Shown: one piece after another, positions 53,481 through 64,000 of the stretch
How positions within the stretch are numbered: the first letter of the stretch is position 1
Layout: each line of letters starts with the position of its first letter
Source: Mesocentrotus franciscanus
Taxonomy: Eukaryota; Echinodermata; Echinoidea; Camarodonta; Strongylocentrotidae
DNA length: 64,000 bases
Assembly (NCBI GenBank): GCA_037976565.1
Contig: CP137680.1
Location: 14,157,233-14,221,232, forward strand
Direction: 5' to 3'
Translations under genes and position numbers: made by a program
Notes under the pieces: model-generated
Seen by the model: only the letters and a program-made list of their open reading frames with translations
Database searches by the model: none
What the model was told of the DNA's origin: nothing

Positions 53481-55333
53481 GTAAGTAGAGAAAATGTTAT
53501 TTGTTTTACATTTCTTTGACTCGTGGACGTATCCAGGATTCTCTCTGTCTCTCTCTAAAAAAAAAAGGGGGGGGCACAGTTCAAAACTTCAGACAAGCAA
53601 ACAAGCAAGGGGGAAAAGGGCATTTATGCTATATTTATTTATTTTATAAATAAAAGAGAAAGTTTTATTCTTTCTCTTATAGTGTTGTCCAACTTCTTTT
53701 AGATAACCCTTTTGTGCTAAAATATATAATGTCCGATGTATATTTTTTTCTGTCAATAACATATAATGAACGTAACCTTTTATTTTGATGCAAAAGAGAT
53801 TTACATTCAAAATCAAAACTTTTACTTTCTATAATTTGTGTACAGTAACATTCTTCTCATTTCGACAATATCAGCCGCTCGTTCTCTATTTTCGTCCCCT
53901 ATAATAAATATAATGTATAATGTGTACATCATCAGGGATATGTTATAATAATTTATCTCAAGGAAGGGATGATGCCGGCATACAAGCAAATGGCGGACTA
54001 TAAAACAACATGAAAGATGAAGATGTAAAACGACATTGCCAGAAATACAGAGATAGAATTAAGAGAGTGGGAGAGAGGGAGCGAGAAATAGGGGGCAGAA
54101 ATAGTCTGTAATATACTGTATTTATTATTATGATATTTGTCTCTCCGATCACCCCCAGCTCTAATGTTTTTTCTTTAGTTACTTTCTTTTTTGTTTGTTT
54201 ATATCTGTCCGACGTAAATAAGTACCGTCAATATAGCATAATAAAATTTTTTTTCCCTTCATATCATTTTGATGCAGCAGAGATCAAAAGTTATACTGTT
54301 TATAATTATTGTACGGTAATATTCTTCTCATTTTGAAATCATCAGGCGCTCGCTCTGCGTTTTCTTTCTCCATATCGAGGTTATGGTATAATAATTTATC
54401 TCAAGATCGAAAGAAATACTTTCGGAATAAAACGAGCAAATAGCGGAACGGAAAACAGTACCAAAGATGAAGATGGAAAATGGCGCTGAGAAAGCGAGTA
54501 AGAAAGAGAGAGAGAGACATACAGAGAGAGAAACAATCATTTCTCATGTCATTTTTTCGTCTGTGACATTTTACTAAATCACATTTTAATTGTTCCTTTA
54601 TCTTTCCATCATGACTGTTATACATTGGAATGAATATTTCAGATAGGGTCAAATTTGGTTTTAGGTTATAATTATGATCAGCTCTTTTTTATTTAGGAGT
54701 ACGTCGAAACGCGATCTCATTAAAAAATCGCGGAACAGAAAACACAATGAGAGATGAAGATAGAAAATGACATTGAGAAAACTAGAGAGAGAGAATGTTG
54801 GACGTATTGTTATTTATTATTATGCTATTTGTCTCTCCGATCAACCCCACCTCACCCGGCGCTCTGGATTACTTTTTAGTTTCTTTTTCATCATGATTTA
54901 CATTCAACAATTTTACTTTTTATAATCATTGTACAGTAATATTCTTCTCATTTTTATATCATCAGGCGCTCGTTCCGTGTTTTTCTTCTTCATATCGAGG
55001 TTATGGTATAAAAGTTTATTTCAAGATCAAAAGGAATACTTTCGGAATAAAAGCAATTATCGGAACGGAAAACAATACCAGAGATGAAGATGGAAAATGG
55101 CTCTGAGAAAGCGAGTAGGAAAGAGAAAGAATTACAAAGAGAGAAAAGAAGAGTGAAAAAGAAAGAGAGAGAAAAAAAGAAAGCGAGAAAGAGAGAGAGA
55201 GAGAGAGAGACAAAGAAAGAGAGAGAGAAAAAAAAATCCTTTCTTATGTCATCTTTTCGTCTGCGACATTTTACTAATTCACATTTGTATATATATCTTA
55301 TATAAATATATTTTTTTAAATATTATTTATATA

Positions 55334-55610
55334 CACTGTTGCTCATAAAATTGGAATATTTGTTTTTACACCCCAATTTATGGAATGATTTTGACAATGA
55401 TTTATGCCTTAAGGGCGTAGGTCCCCTAGTTCATTAGCATAGTAGCATACAGATGCTTAAGCATTCACGCAAAACAAACACTTACAAATTATTATCCAAT
55501 AAAATCTGAGAATGTAAACTATTATCTAGATCTATTAGGAATAAAACATTGTCAAAATCATTCCATAAATTGGGGTAAAAACAAATATTCCAACTTTATT
55601 AGCAACAGTG
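55334..55610. mobile_element. Tc1/mariner-type MITE, 277 bp
   Basis: TA on both sides (55332-55333, 55611-55612). Ends CACTGTTGCTCATAAAATTGG and CCAACTTTATTAGCAACAGTG open ~68-bp arms that are almost fully complementary, including AAATATTCC and CAATTTATGGAATGATTTTG. The ~140-base middle is unrelated. TA target and CACTG-type ends fit Tc1/mariner. Confidence 0.85.
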
Positions 55611-56837
55611 TATATTTATATATTATTAATAATATACACGCATGTTATGTGAGTGCATATACGTACATTTGAATTTTAAAAAAATGTTCATATTATTCGG
55701 CAATAATGGTCATAAACTGACTGACTTGCCTAAATTAAACAACAACAACGACAGTCCATTCACCGGCCTGTTTGCGTGTGAAGATGGAGCTGGGGGATTA
55801 TTCCAACACAATAGCTGGATTATCTGAACTACAGTCTGCCCACTTTGCATTCTCTTTGTTATGATATGCTGTGAAAAAACAGGAAGTCTATTCATGTTTT
55901 TAAATTTCGAACCCATCAGCTGCAATGTTTTGTTTGCATCCACTGAATACTAGCTTCAGGTGTTTGTATATCATCAAGAGATTAAGAAATATAACGCGAA
56001 CATTCAGAAGTAGCTAAAATGAACGGAGAGGTCGAGAGTAATTTCATACATTTTTCTTGGATATGGAAATAACTTTCAGCATGATACATTGTATGTTTAA
56101 TAATCTATACATATTTTTCATATAATTTTTTCGTAATTATAATTATGATTCCTTAGATCTCGCATAATACATATATATATATATCCTTTGAAAATATTTC
56201 ATAGTTAAACTTAAAGTTGTATCCATCTAAACCTCTAATAATTCATACAGAATTGCGGCAACGTTACACATCAACAGTCTAAGCAGATATTATTCGCAAG
56301 ACAACATAAAAGTATTTTGAAGCATATTTGAAATATTCTTTCCATTTCATTATACATTGTCTTCTTTGATATAAACGTCTGTGCTTCATTTCATTTCACT
56401 GTGTTTTGTTGAGCAGTCATTGATTCCTTAGAAATGACCAGTTATTGACTTATTAGAAATCAGTTATTGATTCCTTAGAATTCAGTTTTTGTCTCGTTTG
56501 TTTGTTTTGTTTGTTTTATTATGTTTTTTTTTAAGTTTTAAGCTTAACCCTTTAATTATTTTCAATATTATTTATATTTCATTGCCTGGTACTTGCCGCA
56601 TCTATATCCTGTATACTGTAATTATTGTAATGATCAAATGTTTTGGGTGTGTGCGATTTTATAACAAGCCTTCCTTTGGCTTTTCCAGTGCATGCCCCAT
56701 TTCCATTTATTATTATTTTATATACAAAGATAATAATGATAATGATATCAATAATGATAGTACTTTAATAATGACAATAATAATGATAATCATAATAAGA
56801 CTAATAATTATAATAACACAAGTAATAATTATTTTTC

Positions 56838-56980
56838 TCTCTCTCCCTCTCTCATCTCTCTGTCTGTCTCTCTTTCTCTCATCTCTCTCTGTCTGTCTCT
56901 CTTTCTTTCTCTCTCTCATCTCTCTCTCTCTGTGTGCCTGTCTGTCTCTAGGCTCTCTGTCTCTCTCTATGTCAATGTCG
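56838..56980 (+). repeat. CT-rich microsatellite
   Basis: TCTCTCTCCCTCTCTC with interspersed TGTCTGTC. GA-rich counterparts lie at 54060-54085, 54500-54535 and 55115-55235 in the direct copies of the same element. Confidence 0.85.
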
Positions 56981-57385
56981 TTTTCCATCTTCATCTTTCA
57001 TATTGTTTTCTATTCCGCCATTTGCTTGTATGTCGGCATCATTCCTTATTTGAGATAAATTATAACATATCCCTGATGAGATACACATATACCTTATATT
57101 TATTATAGGAAACGAAAAAGAGAACAAGTGGCTGATATTGTCGAAATGAAAAGAATATTACTGTACAAAAACTATAGAAAGTAAAAGTTTTGATTTTGAA
57201 TGTAAATCTCTGTTGCATCAAAATAAAATGAAACGTTCATTATAAATGCTATTGACGGAAATAATATACATCGGAAATTATACTTCAGCATAGAAGGGTT
57301 ATCTAGAAGGAGGTGGAGAGTATTATAAGAGAAGTAATGAAGCTTTCTCTTTTACTTATTACAAAAAATAGCATAAGTACTCTAC

Positions 57386-58894
57386 AAAATCAGAAGAAAT
57401 CATGGAGAGGAAGATAACAACAAAAATGAAAAGTACACAACAAATTTAAAAAAAGGGATTCTATAGAGCGGAAGATGATAGGGTAAGCGTGATAGTTTTT
57501 TAGTATTGGCAAATTTTGACAATATAGATTGTTAGTATATGTATTGACAAAGTATATACAAACAAAAATGACACAGAAATATTTGAAAGTATTTGAGACC
57601 TATATATAGAATATGGGAAAAGAGTTATGTCTCAGGCCCACCTGCAGCTAAGTTGCATAAGAGGAACAATGAACGTGGCAGAGGGTAAAGGTCGTTGTCA
57701 TGGTTATAAACTCTACTCTACTGAACGCTAAATATGATATCCATCTTCCTTCGCTTGGTTTTATGTCAGCTTAAACTAGCAATATGATTTTGTGGTTCTT
57801 GTTTCCCTGTTTAATACTTTTTTGTTATCTAATTCCGATTCTTTCGCTCAAAATCTATCACAATCACCAACATATTATATATGGCGCATAATATGTTAAC
57901 GCAACGTAGCCATACCATGAAAGGCTAGTTTAATAGAGAGGGGGAGGTTAAAGGGGGTCTAGGAACAAAGGGAAGCGTTGACCAGTGTATTGTTCGTGAC
58001 ATCCATTCAATACACTACTGTTTAATGCGCGGAGTTGGGCAAAGGCAACATTGAATTACCTCTATTATTACGTACACTATACTTAAAGGCCCTCTGTACT
58101 AGTTTGGCAAGAAGGGATTAGAGGGATTAGCGTGATCACTGACAGGTGGTTATCACATCAACTCAGCTGTCAATAATATAAACATGAGAAAAGGAGGACC
58201 ATGTGGTACCAACGGGCACCACTTAGGCACTGTTTTCTATATAGAGGGAGCTAGTATAGCTACAAGTAGTACAGTGTGGCTTTAAAACGCGCTAATGTAT
58301 CGGCGGCCTGGGGTAAACGGTGGGGGTGACTAAAGTAAAAAGAGCATTTCAGTCGTCGGCTTTCAAACTATTTAATACAAGCCGTTATAACGCATTACAC
58401 TGAACTAGCTGAATATCAAGGACGAACATAATAGTATTTGATGGAAAGACGGAATACATGTATATGCCAGTGTAACTGTGTTAGATTCTTTTCATTTCAT
58501 ATATATGGGGACAAACCTTTGATAGACTTTTGGTCTTTGTTTGTTCCTCACATTTTTATATAACTTCAAGTTGATTGTTTTATTGAATTCCCTCCCACGA
58601 TCCTATTCTATTATTTTTGTCTGAATTCATCTCCTTCCTCTCTTTTCCTCTCTCTTTTCCTCCCTCTCGATCACTCCGATTGTTTCATTTCATATTGTTT
58701 ATTTCTAAACTCTAAATATAATATCCATCTTTCTTCATTAATAAATGTTGCGTTAAAAAGATTGTCAAGTCGTTGCTAAGAATTTTTAAGGCATGATTGT
58801 GTAATCAAAGAAAATAATACTAAGCTGGAAGAATTGTTGTATATACTTTAATTTCTATGTTATGTTTCACTCAATCATTGAGTAATAATGTATA
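57386..58894. other. No recognised feature
   Basis: AT-rich unique sequence with short frames only. No splice-bounded ORF matching a glutamate-receptor exon was seen on the plus strand. Confidence 0.45.
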
Positions 58895-59387
58895 CTAGCA
58901 GGACCCGTGGAAAATCCACGGGATTCTAGGGAGGGTGGGAGGGGGTTGTAAATAGATATGTGCTATCGATTTTTTTTTTTTTTTTTTTTTTAATAATTTT
59001 TTTTATTATAATTATTATTATATTAAAAAAAAAGATATTTCTGTGCTAGATGATATTATTTCTCTTCATTGTACAGGCCTACTTTTTATCATTTTATAAT
59101 TTTTCTTCTTCTTTTCATTAATATTTTACTCGTTAGAATACCAACCTTTTGTTTGCTGTCCCATCATGTATCGTTTTGAATTTTTTTTTTAATTATCTGA
59201 ATTATGTAATAAAACTTGAAAACTGGAAGAAAACAGTGAAATCAATCATTTGTAATCAAAATTGAAGCAGATATTTTAGATTTTACTTTCGTTTTCACTT
59301 TCGTTATTTACGATTATTGTCGTCACTTCGTTCCTATTATTCTCACTATCACTTTCCCGGATCCTCACTCTGGTTATCTATACGAAT

Positions 59388-60154
59388 CAAGGGCGTCAAT
59401 CCGAGTTTGAGCATGGGGGGACACAATTACATGTCACTCTCTCTCTAGTTATTCTGTTTCACGGCATGTACATTAATTGGTGAACGGCTCATTTATTGTC
59501 TTTTTGTTAAATCTTTGACGTTTCATTACAATTTTAGAAAAAGAAGTCGATTCGTTCTACCGTTCTGGACTCTTAATCCTTGTCTGAATTCAGTTTTCAC
59601 CCTCTCGCGCGTAGCGCGGAAGCTTTGACGTTTCATTAAATTATTTTAAAAAGAAGACGATTCGTTGTACCGTTCTTAAATTGACTCTTAATCTTTGTTT
59701 AAATCCAGTTTCCCCCTCCCGCGCGAAGCCCGGAAGCTGTGAAGTTTCATTAAATTATAAGAGAAAGAAGATGATTCGTTCTACCGTTCTCGATCGACTC
59801 TTAATCCTTGCCTGAATTCAGTTTCCACCCTCTCGCGCGTAGCGCGGAAGCTTTGACGTTTCATTAAATTATTAGAGAACGAAGACGAAGACGATTCGTT
59901 GTACCGTTCTCGACTCTTAATCACTGTTTCATGAAATTTTTAGAGAAAGAAGACGTTTCGTAGTACCGTTCTCGACTATTAATCCTTGTTTGAATAAAGT
60001 TCCCCCTCCCGCACGAAGTCAACACAGAGAGAAAGAAAGAAAGAAAAAAGGAAAGATTTTAACCCCAAATCGTGGGGGACATTTCACCACCCGAAAAATC
60101 GTGGGAGGGGGGACGTGTCCCCCCGTTCCCCCAGGATAATGGATTGACGCCCAG
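59388..60154. mobile_element. 767-bp hAT-type insertion with preserved empty site
   Basis: Flanked by ATACGAAT on both sides (59380-59387 and 60155-60162). Copy B has a single ATACGAAT at 62014-62021, so the empty site is known. Ends CAAGGGCGTCAATCC and GGATTGACGCCCAG are inverted repeats. The interior is four to five ~115-bp tandem units containing GACGTTTCATTAAATT, GACGATTCGTTGTACCGTTC and TCGCGCGTAGCGCGGAAGCT. Confidence 0.85.
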
Positions 60155-60257
60155 ATACGAATATTGTTCTCATGCACTTCACTCCCATTATCATTTTGGC
60201 TTTTTTCACACATTGCCAAGTTAATTTAGTCCTACAATGAAATAATATACAAATATA

Positions 60258-60438
60258 CAAATATACAATGACACTCGAAGTGACTCGAGGATCTAGCTAA
60301 AACTATTCGCATCGAAGGAACATCAAATCGTATTATATTATCCCGAGGGCCATCGCGGCCCAATAGAGAACAGTTCCATTGATGTTCCCGAGTGCGAATA
60401 GTTTTAGCTTGTTCCGAGAATGAGTCATTGTATATTTG
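60258..60438. other. 181-bp near-perfect hairpin (copy A)
   Basis: CAAATATACAATG pairs with CATTGTATATTTG. Inside, AGCTAAAACTATTCGCA pairs perfectly with TGCGAATAGTTTTAGCT and GGAACATCAA with TTGATGTTCC. The apex GGGCC/GGCCC also pairs. A copy sits at 62054-62224. Confidence 0.8.
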
Positions 60439-60465
60439 TTTTATATCCCTTCCACCTGTAGGCCT

Positions 60466-60985
60466 ATCATTCCTTGGACACTTCTGTAATAGCATGTACT
60501 GTACTCACATTCAATAAAGAAATAACAGAAAACAACAATTCATTGCACGGCTCAAACATGAAACATTGAAGAATCTAAAGACACGCTATACAGCCTGCAG
60601 TATTACAGGTACAGCAGTAGAGTGCTGCAGTTACCGCACAGGGTAAATTGCATGGCGTGACTGGCCTGCAACGCGGGAGTTGCCCGTGCGGAGGCATGTG
60701 ATATTACCTAAGCTCGCTAAATTTTTCTTCTCTTCAGTTATATGGTCTCGATAATTACAATCTATTTGCGTTATTATTGTTGTGATTTCAATGTAGTTTT
60801 CATGAAAAGACCAATAAAGCAGAAGCTTGGACTATGATTATGTTGGCATGGTCCACAGAATTTGTACAAATATATTCAAAGTAAAGATTTTACGCGAAAA
60901 ATCGGACTGTTTGTGCCAATATATTGTAACAGTCGCACGAATTAACTCGACTGTGTGTGTACGTGTGTGAGCGTAGAACCACATA
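60466..60985. other. No recognised feature
   Basis: Includes an imperfect CTGCAGTATTACAGGTACAG / GCTGCAG cluster near 60595-60640. No ORF or repeat end. Confidence 0.45.
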
Positions 60986-60990
60986 TTACG

Positions 60991-61025
60991 TTGACGTCAG
61001 TTTGGCTGCTGGGTATATATAGCAA
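60991..61025 (+). promoter_or_regulatory. Candidate core promoter: CRE plus TATA box
   Basis: TGACGTCA at 60992-60999, then TATATATA at 61014-61021 in a GC-flanked setting (GCTGGGTATATATAGC). Spacing suits a pol II promoter with a start near 61045. No downstream gene is recognised; the GC-rich block at 61261 follows. Confidence 0.3.
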
Positions 61026-61250
61026 GATGCCTCACACGGGATAGGCCCAACCCATCGCATCATGCATGTGCTACGCTACATGACCTGAGTGGATTGTCAC
61101 CTGCTGTGTATTTCTCTAAACTGCCCGTGAAGTGCCTACAAAGCAAATCATACAGCAAGATGCCTAACACGTAGTAGGCCCGATCCATTGCACTGAGCAT
61201 CTGCTACAACACATTGTGGAGTGGATCGTCTGTTGATAGTGTAATCTCTT
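61020..61250 (+). repeat. ~132-bp duplication, AGCAAGATGCC
   Basis: AGCAAGATGCCTCACACGGG at 61021 and AGCAAGATGCCTAACACGTA at 61154 begin parallel segments (TAGGCCC, ATCCATTGCA/ACCCATCGCA, TGTGCTAC/TCTGCTAC, GAGTGGAT). Confidence 0.7.
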
Positions 61251-61260
61251 TGAATAATTA

Positions 61261-61555
61261 GACAGAGGGCGGGTGCACGCCTCGCCGCCTCACTCGCGGG
61301 TTCGTCGCCTCCTTGCACGGACGACGAGGCCGTGCTCTCGTCCGCCCGTCCTCCCGGGACCCCGAAACCACCTTTAACGACATGGACGGCGACCACGGGG
61401 TCGACGTGGCACGCGACATGCCCGATCCCATCCGCTCGGAATTGCGTCGCCGTTCCCGCGCGACGGCCGAGGCGGGTACGGTCGAGGAAAGATGGGTTTG
61501 ATGTCAAAAAATTCACATTGGCAGACCGTTACGTACCCCCCGCGGCGATTTTGCG
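61261..61555. other. CpG- and GC-rich island
   Basis: Strongly GC- and CpG-rich (GACGACGAGGCCGTGC, CGACGTGGCACGCGACATGC, CGTTCCCGCGCGACGG) between AT-rich flanks. Frames are open on both strands (122 codons minus, 62-78 codons plus), as expected for GC-rich DNA. None carries a recognised domain. It could be a first-exon CpG island, a captured fragment or an unrecognised element. Confidence 0.5.
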
Positions 61556-61569
61556 TATTAATATATAGA

Positions 61570-62242
61570 CTAGCAGGACCCGTGGAAAATCCACGGGATT
61601 CTAGGGAGGGTGGGGGTTGAAAATAGATATGTGCTAACGATTATTATTATCGATATTATTATATATATATATATTTTTTTTATTTTTTAAAATAATATTT
61701 TTTAAAGATAATTTATTTTTATCATTTTATAATTTTTCTTCTTCTTTTCATTAATATTGTACTCGTTAGAATATCAACCTTTTGTTTGCTGTCCCATGTA
61801 TCATTTTGAATTTTTTTTTTATAAATATGTATCATGTAATAAAACTTGAAAATTGGAAGAAAACAGTGAAATCAATAAGTTGTAATTAAGATTGATTCAT
61901 ATATTTTAGACTAATACTTTCTTTTTACTTTCGTTAATTACGATTATTGTCGTCACTTAAATTCGTTCCTACTTTTTTCACTATCCCTTTCCGGATCCTC
62001 ACTCTCGTTATCTATACGAATATTGTTCTCATGCATGCACTGAAAATAATATACAAATATACAATGACACTCGAGGATCTAGCTAAAACTATTCGCATCG
62101 AAGGAACATCAAATCGTATTATATTCTCCCGCGGGCCATCGCGGCCCGAGGGAGAACAGTACTATTGTTGTTCCTGAGTGCGAATAGTTTTAGCTTGTTC
62201 CGAGAATGAGTCATTGTATATTTGTTTTATATCCCTTCCACC
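61570..62242 (-). mobile_element. Second-family Helitron-like copy B
   Basis: CTAG 61570-61573 with hairpin CCCGTGGATTTTCCACGGG (61579-61597) on the minus strand. The body matches copy A, including ACTCGTTAGAATA.CAACCT, GATTATTGTCGTCACTT, the empty hAT site (62014-62021) and the 171-bp hairpin (62054-62224). It is cut at 62242 by the foldback element. Confidence 0.6.
62054..62224. other. 171-bp near-perfect hairpin (copy B)
   Basis: Same stem as copy A. The apex pairs better here (TTCTCCC/GGGAGAA and GGGCC/GGCCC), whereas copy A has ATATTATCCCGA / CAATAGAGAA. The outer stems are nearly invariant between copies. Confidence 0.8.
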
Positions 62243-64000
62243 CAGGCGCGGATCCAGGATTCCTTAGGGGTGTTACACCCACAAATGTAATAACGCCCAC
62301 AAATGTAACAACGCCCACAAATGTAATAACACTTTACCCACAAATGTAATAACACCCACAAATGTAATAACACTTTACCCACAAATGTAATAATTTCACC
62401 CACAAATGTAATAATTTTGAATCACCCACAAATGTAATAATGACTTTACCCACAAATGTAATAAATTTGAAGGGATATTTTGTCGAATTTGTTCAAAACT
62501 AAAACCCTGTAATAAAGCATGGGTATAGCGCGCAGTCTTTACTCCAGACCCGGTTATTTCAAAAATTTAAAAATCTTCAAAACTAAGACCCCATAATCCT
62601 TTTCCTGTGGAATAACATAACAATCGAGCGTAGTCTTTCCTCCAGACCCGGTCATTTCAAATCTAAGACCCAACAATCCTCCAAACTAAGACCCGGTAAT
62701 AAAGCATGGGTTTAGAGCGTTGTCTTTACTCACACCCGGTTATTTCAAAAATAAAACAAAACAAAACAAAAACCTTTTAAACTAAGACCCTCCATCTTCC
62801 AAATTAAGACCCAGTAATAAAGCATGGGTTTAGAGCGTAGTCTTTACTCCAGACCCGTTTAATTTTTTTAATCTTCAAAACTAAGACCCCATCATCTTAT
62901 TCATGTGGAATAACATGAGTATTGAACGTAGTCTTTCCTCTAGACTCGGTTATTTCAAAAACAAAACAAAACAAAAACAAAAACTTTAAAATTAAGACCC
63001 ACCATCTTCCAAACTAAGATCCTGTAATAAAGCATGGGTTTAGAGCATAGTTGTTCTTCCAGACCCGGTCATTTAAAAAAAATGATATAATATATACAAT
63101 ATTTAAATACATTTAAGGTCACTTATTCGATTACTTTTTTTCTACGAACATTGAATTCCAGGATATTTGTGGGCGTTAGAATTTTTACATATTAACAAAT
63201 CGTCGACGGTCAACGAACCATCGAATCGGTCCCTCCTCTGTGTGTTATATATATGGACCATTTTGACTGATTTGTCAGTTCGTGTGACCGCCGACCAATC
63301 ATTTATTTGTGACGTGTTGTATCCACATATGTTATAATGTAATTTATTTTTAAATGAAAAAAAAGGAATAAAATGGTGGGACTTAGTTTCGAAGATTTGT
63401 TTAAATTTCTTTTTCTTTTGAAATAACCGGGTCTGGAGGAAAGACTACGCTCTATACCCATGTTATTCCACAGGAAAAGGATGGGGAGGTCTTAGTTTGA
63501 AGATTTTTTTTTTTTTAAATAACCGAGTCTGAAGTAAAGACTACGCTCTAATCCCATACTTTATTACCGGGTCTTAATTTGGAGGATTGTTGGGTCTTAG
63601 ATTTGAATTTTTGTTTTGTTTTTTATTGTTTTTATTTTTGAAATGTCCGGGTCTGGAGGAAAGACTACGCTCGATTGTTATGTTATTCCATAGGAAAATG
63701 ATTATGGGGTCTGTTTTTAAATTTTTGAAATAACCGGGTCTGGAGTAAAGACTGCGCGCTATACCCATGCTTTATTACAGGGTTTTAGTTTTGAACAAAT
63801 TCGACAAAATATCCCTTCAAATTTATTACATTTGTGGGTAAAGTCATTATTACATTTGTGGGTGATTCAAAATTATTACATTTGTGGGTAAAGTGGTTAT
63901 TACATTTGTGGGTGAAATTATTACATTTGTGGGTAAAGTGTTATTACATTTGTGGGTGTTATTACATTTGTGGGTAAAGTGTTATTACATTTGTGGGCGT
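62243..64000. mobile_element. Large foldback element with hAT-type end (right end off window)
   Basis: Starts CAGGCGCGGATCCAGG, the same end as 28103, then TTAGGGGTGTTA. Arms: ~62313-62965 and ~63415-64000 are reverse complements. The outer part of each arm is a run of CCCACAAATGTAATAA units (about nine at left, eight at right). The inner part consists of ~120-bp units containing AAAGCATGGGTTTAGAGCGT and CTTTACTCCAGACCCGGTTA. The ~450-bp middle (62966-63414) is unrelated. No transposase. The left flank CTTCCACC (62235-62242) should recur after the right end. Confidence 0.85.

Larger units (their letters stand above)
53619..57385. mobile_element. 3.8-kb element with ~420-bp terminal inverted repeats
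   Basis: 53619-54040 is closely matched in reverse complement by ~56965-57385 (shared words CATTCAAAATCAAAACTTTT, CATCAGGGATATGTTATAAT, CATACAAGCAAATGGCGG). The interior has direct, diverged repeats of part of the arm (54285-54530, 54905-55215) ending in GA-rich microsatellite, plus a mariner-type MITE (55334-55610) and a CT-rich tract (56838-56980). No transposase frame. Type undetermined. It lies immediately downstream of the glutamate-receptor exon, hence within an intron if that gene is intact. Confidence 0.65.
58895..60465 (-). mobile_element. Second-family Helitron-like copy A
   Basis: The 3' end is at left: CTAG (58895-58898) followed on the minus strand by T, preceded by hairpin CCCGTGGATTTTCCACGGG (58904-58922). 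The body is homologous to copy B (61570-62242) over all shared sequence, broken by a 767-bp hAT insertion (59388-60154). Homology ends near 60465 (ATATCCCTTCCACC). The 5' terminus is not identified. No Rep/helicase frame. Confidence 0.6.

Noticed and set aside
61148..61516. 122-codon minus-strand gene
   Set aside because: GC-rich DNA keeps several frames open on both strands; no domain, splice or codon evidence favours this one.
62270..62465. CRISPR-like array (regular CCCACAAATGTAATAA units with short spacers)
   Set aside because: Eukaryotic context, spacers of only a few bases up to ~15, mirrored by an inverted arm at 63830-64000; it is a foldback-element arm.

Overview
The window is a stretch of animal nuclear DNA that is AT-rich, intron-rich and mostly transposon-derived. 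Its repeats (a GGGCCCCGTTTCACAAA foldback MITE, SINEs with an AATTAATTCCTTGAAATG-like body, CAGTCAAACCTG mariner/pogo-type MITEs, CAGGCGCGGATCC hAT-type ends) are of kinds I associate with marine invertebrate deuterostomes. A sea urchin or another echinoderm is the best guess, but the species cannot be fixed from the sequence alone. There is one 500-base assembly gap (46822-47321). No bacterial-type operon or complete protein-coding gene is present. Host coding sequence is limited to a few exons.

Layout. 1-20876: ten non-autonomous Helitron-like (Helentron/HINE or pearl/Tsp-like) units in head-to-tail and inverted arrangement. Each complete unit ends in a short hairpin plus CTAG followed by TT. 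Units carry paired alternating CG tracts, many TGACGTCA palindromes, AGGTCA half-sites, tRNA-Gly-like heads, pyrimidine tracts and ~225-bp tandem arrays. The last two units form a 3.6-kb palindrome. 20877-27000: mixed region with a MITE, a 23-bp-stem hairpin, an SLC16/monocarboxylate-transporter-like exon (minus strand, 23536-23704) and a probable 3'-terminal exon (25989-26231) with a poly(A) signal. 27100-43000: hAT-type elements with internal tandem arrays, a piggyBac-type MITE, a foldback element holding a broken LINE reverse-transcriptase tail, and a 399-bp solo LTR split by a 3.6-kb hAT element. That hAT element in turn contains another hAT-like element carrying a captured C2H2 zinc-finger fragment.

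43000-53300: more MITEs, a duplicated exon-like block, SINEs, the gap, a further hAT-family copy, a degenerate minisatellite and a frameshifted LINE RNase H remnant split by a MITE. 53316-53480 is a clean internal exon of an ionotropic glutamate (kainate-type) receptor amino-terminal domain, plus strand. It is the best evidence for a host gene here. 53600-57400: a 3.8-kb inverted-repeat element with a mariner-type MITE inside.

58895-64000: two copies of a second Helitron-like family (hairpin plus CTAG), each with a 170-180-bp near-perfect hairpin. One copy is broken by a 767-bp hAT element whose empty site is preserved in the other copy. That other copy is itself broken by a large foldback element with a hAT-type end that runs off the window. 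The genes do not form a pathway; the window reads as layered transposition around sparse exons of unrelated receptor and transporter genes.
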